This document shows positions 61,297-64,000 of a stretch of DNA of 64,000 bases, one piece after another (positions within the stretch are counted from its first letter, which is position 1; every line of letters begins with the position of its first letter). Source of the stretch: Caccoplasma sp905210875 (lineage in GTDB: Bacteria > Bacteroidota > Bacteroidia > Bacteroidales > UBA11471). The notes beneath the pieces are model-generated. The model was not told the origin of the DNA. It was given only the letters and a program-made list of their open reading frames with translations, and ran no database searches. The stretch covers positions 1,426,001 to 1,490,000 of the forward strand of contig OZ007034.1 of the NCBI GenBank assembly GCA_963931635.1, written 5' to 3'. The position numbers were made by a program, and so were the translations under genes.

Positions 61297-62778
61297 ATGG
61301 ATACACACCACTTTTTTGCTGTGGATTTAGGGGCTACCAGCGGCCGTACGATTTTGGGAACTCTTTCCGACGGAAAGATGGAAATGAAAGAAGTTACCCG
61401 TTTTGCCAATCCCATAATTGAAACCGGAGGACATTTTTATTGGGATATCTATGCCCTCTATCTTGAAATCATACAAGGTCTGAAAAAAATAGCACAGGAG
61501 TCTATTGCCATTGAGTCGATAGGTATTGATACCTGGGGCGTCGATTTTGTTATGGTGGGAAAAGACGGAGCTTTCCTGCGCAATCCCTATTGCTATCGCG
61601 ACCCCCATACGGTGGGCGCTCCCGAAGAATATTTCACCCACATACCCCGCGAGAGAGTTTATGAGTTGACAGGCATTCAGTTTATGAACTTCAACTCTCT
61701 TTTCCAGCTCTCGACCCTGCACCGCAACCATTGCTCGGCCCTCGAAGCTGCCGACAAGATACTCTTTGTACCCGACGCCCTGAGCTACATGCTCACCGGC
61801 GAGATGGTTACCGAATATACGATAGCCTCCACTTCGCAGATTCTCAACCCCCGCACCAAGGAATTTGAGCAGGAGTTGCTCGATGTTGTGGGTGTAAAGA
61901 AAAGTCAGTTTGCTCGATTTGTATACCCCGGAGAGAGAGTAGGGGTGTTAACCCCCGAGGTGCAACGTCTCACCGGTCTGGGAGCCGTGCCCGTCATTGC
62001 TGTGGCCGGGCACGATACCGCATCGGCCGTAGCCGCTGTGCCGGCTCGCAACGAACGGTTTGCCTACCTCAGTTCGGGAACGTGGTCGCTGATGGGTATT
62101 GAGGTAAAAGAGGCCATCATCAACAAGGACAGTTTTGAGAAAAACTTTACCAACGAAGGCGGAATCGAAGGTACCACCCGGTTCCTTAAAAACATTTGCG
62201 GCATGTGGCTGCTCGAACAGTGCCGTCGCGAATGGGCTGCCGCCGGTAATGACTATTCCTATCCCGAGCTGATAGCCGCTGCCGAAGCCGCTCCGGCCTT
62301 CCGTAGCATTATCAATCCCGACTCTCCCTGCTTTGCCAATCCGGCCTCGATGATCGAAGCCATTCGCACCTATTGCCGCCTGACAGGCCAGGAAGAGCCT
62401 CAGACCTATGGCGAAATAACCCGATGCATCTTCGAAAGTCTGCCGTTGCGTTACCGTCAGGTGTTCGGTTATTTGCAAGAGATGGCACCCTTCCCCATCG
62501 AGTGTCTCCATGTTATCGGTGGCGGGTCGCGCAACAACCTGCTCAACCAGAATACCTGCAATGCGGTAGGCGTTCCTGTGTGGGCAGGACCCTCCGAATG
62601 TACGGCCATCGGTAACATCATGTTGCAGGCCAAGGCTGCCGGTGATGTAAACGATATCACCGCCATGCGGGCCATGATAGCCGCGTCGACCGACCTGGCT
62701 GCCTTTACTCCCTGTGACAAGGAAACGTGGGATGCCGCCTACGACCGTTATCTGTCGGTTTACCGTGAAGATATTTAA
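61297..62778 (+). CDS. rhaB: Rhamnulokinase
   Basis: 493-residue FGGY-type sugar kinase that phosphorylates L-rhamnulose. It has the phosphate-1 motif AVDLGATSGRTILG (residues 8-21), IGIDTWGVDFV, AVAGHDTASAVAAVP with the catalytic Asp, and the C-terminal CLHVIGGGSRNNLLNQ adenosine motif. It lies downstream of the rhamnosidase and 35 nt before rhaA, so released rhamnose enters catabolism in the same locus. Confidence 0.96.
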   Translation: MDTHHFFAVDLGATSGRTILGTLSDGKMEMKEVTRFANPIIETGGHFYWDIYALYLEIIQGLKKIAQESIAIESIGIDTWGVDFVMVGKDGAFLRNPYCYRDPHTVGAPEEYFTHIPRERVYELTGIQFMNFNSLFQLSTLHRNHCSALEAADKILFVPDALSYMLTGEMVTEYTIASTSQILNPRTKEFEQELLDVVGVKKSQFARFVYPGERVGVLTPEVQRLTGLGAVPVIAVAGHDTASAVAAVPARNERFAYLSSGTWSLMGIEVKEAIINKDSFEKNFTNEGGIEGTTRFLKNICGMWLLEQCRREWAAAGNDYSYPELIAAAEAAPAFRSIINPDSPCFANPASMIEAIRTYCRLTGQEEPQTYGEITRCIFESLPLRYRQVFGYLQEMAPFPIECLHVIGGGSRNNLLNQNTCNAVGVPVWAGPSECTAIGNIMLQAKAAGDVNDITAMRAMIAASTDLAAFTPCDKETWDAAYDRYLSVYREDI

Positions 62779-62813
62779 CTTGCCAATAAAAATAACCTGT
62801 AAAATATAAAATC

Positions 62814-64000
62814 ATGAAAGAAAATCTTATTCGTCAAGCCTATGAGATAGCCAAGGAGCGCTATGCCGCTATTGGTGTAAATACCGACGAAGTTTTGGAA
62901 AAACTTCAAAAAGTTCAGATATCGCTACATTGCTGGCAAACCGATGATGTGGTGGGTTTTGAATCGGGACAAGCCCTCTCCGGAGGTATTCAGACTACCG
63001 GAAACTATCCCGGTAAAGCCCGCAACATCGACGAAGTACGTGCCGACCTGGTAGAGGCCATGTCTCTGATTCCTTCTAAGCACCGCATCAACCTTCATGA
63101 AATCTACGGCGATTTCGGTGGAAAATTTGTAGACCGCGACCAGTGCGAGCCTGCACACTTTGAAAGCTGGATGCAGTGGGCTGCCGACCTCGGTGTGAAA
63201 CTCGACTTCAACTCTTCGTCGTTCTCTCACCCCAAATCGGGTAATCTCTCGCTCTCCAATCCCGACAAGGGCATCCGCGATTTCTGGATTGAACACACCA
63301 AACGTTGCCGTGCCATTGCCGAAGAGATGGGTAAACGCCAGGGAGACCCCTGTATCATGAACCTTTGGGTACACGACGGTAGCAAGGACATCACGGTGAA
63401 CCGTATGTACTACCGCAGCCTTTTCGAGCAAAGTCTCGATGAAATCTTCTCGGTAAAATACGACCACATGAAGACCGGTCTTGAATCGAAAGTATTCGGT
63501 ATCGGACTGGAATACTACACCGTGGGTTCCAACGAATTCTGCGTAGGTTACGCTACCAAGAACCAGACCCTTCTCACCATCGATACTGGACACTATCACC
63601 CCACCGAGGTGGCTGCCGACAAGGTGTCGTCGATGCTCCTGTTCGTTCCCGAGCTGATACTCCACGTGAGCCGTCCTATCCGTTGGGACTCCGACCACGT
63701 TACCATCATGGACGACTCGACCGTCGAGCTCTTCCAGGAACTCGTTCGTTGCGATGCCATGGACCGCGTACACATCGCGCTGGACTATTTCGATGCCTCC
63801 ATCAACCGCATCGGCGCTTATGTAATCGGTACCCGTGCCGCTCAGAAATCTATCCTTCGCGCCCTGCTTGAACCGCTGGCTACGCTGCGTAAGTACGAGG
63901 CCGAAGACAAGGGATTCCAACGTCTAGCCCTCCTCGAAGAGGCCAAAGCCATGCCTTGGAACGCTGTTTGGGATATGTTCTGCCTCAAAAACAACGTACC
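62814..64000 (+). CDS. rhaA: L-rhamnose isomerase (cut by the window end)
   Basis: Converts L-rhamnose to L-rhamnulose. 395 codons are visible from ATG 62814 (MKENLIRQAYEIAKERYAAI) with no stop before the window ends; the full family length is about 418 residues. Conserved parts include SLHCWQTDDVVGFE, INLHEIYGDFGG, LDFNSSSFSHPKSG, MNLWVHDGSKD and DTGHYHPTEVAADK, which carry the metal-binding His, Asp and Glu residues. It is in an operon after rhaB. Confidence 0.96.
   Translation, partial: MKENLIRQAYEIAKERYAAIGVNTDEVLEKLQKVQISLHCWQTDDVVGFESGQALSGGIQTTGNYPGKARNIDEVRADLVEAMSLIPSKHRINLHEIYGDFGGKFVDRDQCEPAHFESWMQWAADLGVKLDFNSSSFSHPKSGNLSLSNPDKGIRDFWIEHTKRCRAIAEEMGKRQGDPCIMNLWVHDGSKDITVNRMYYRSLFEQSLDEIFSVKYDHMKTGLESKVFGIGLEYYTVGSNEFCVGYATKNQTLLTIDTGHYHPTEVAADKVSSMLLFVPELILHVSRPIRWDSDHVTIMDDSTVELFQELVRCDAMDRVHIALDYFDASINRIGAYVIGTRAAQKSILRALLEPLATLRKYEAEDKGFQRLALLEEAKAMPWNAVWDMFCLKNNV

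Overview
The window looks like a chromosomal segment of a Bacteroidales bacterium. The evidence is Bacteroides-type promoters (TTTG-N19/20-TAnnTTTG), an S15 protein beginning MYL, GDP-fucose genes, a large glycan-degradation locus, IntDOT-like integrases and two proteins with type IX secretion (T9SS) C-terminal tails. The T9SS tails and the moderately GC-rich backbone fit Barnesiella-like or Porphyromonadaceae-like relatives better than Bacteroides proper; this is inference, and no rRNA or marker set is present to settle it.

Layout. 1-2.5 kb: end of a GDP-L-fucose operon (fcl, manC). 2.5-21.1 kb: an AT-rich DUF4041/GIY-YIG (T5orf172) gene cut into three pieces by two related integrative mobilizable elements. 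Joining the pieces at the att repeats gives one continuous 459-codon frame. Both elements share a backbone: tyrosine integrase, RhuM-like protein, primase-helicase, a small ORF, an oriT-like inverted repeat and a MobV relaxase. Each carries a different cargo behind a near-identical XRE regulator. Element 1 (about 2798-12118) carries a BcgI-like restriction-modification system whose specificity subunit has three repeated recognition modules joined at two poly-G tracts. Element 2 (about 12775-20647) carries a compact operon of a His/Cys (caspase/CHAT-like) protein, an unknown protein and an agmatine/peptidyl-arginine deiminase-fold enzyme. This operon is the best candidate here for an undescribed (probably defence) system.

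21.2-28.6 kb: housekeeping genes (AlaX-like editing protein, typA, rpsO) and a minus-strand operon of a phosphate-selective-type porin, a four-repeat lamin-tail lipoprotein and a phytase-like esterase lipoprotein. A Pho-box-like sequence lies upstream. 28.9-34.3 kb: a low-GC island beside tRNA-Lys, with an integrase remnant, an unknown 286-residue protein, two divergent copies of a structured palindromic element, and a one-strand array of small orphan genes (three probably paralogous). It resembles acquired-immunity arrays of Bacteroidales.

34.4-64 kb: upp, then a pectin/rhamnogalacturonan locus all on the plus strand: GH95, GH2, SGNH hydrolase, GH43-like, two GH51, sialate/acetyl esterase, GH105, a T9SS beta-helix protein, a T9SS PL1 pectate lyase, CE12 acetylesterase, GH2, GH106, rhaB and rhaA (cut by the window end). 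Together they would cleave and deacetylate rhamnogalacturonan, trim arabinan, galactan and fucose side chains, release rhamnose and start its catabolism. No SusC/SusD pair or sensor lies in the window.
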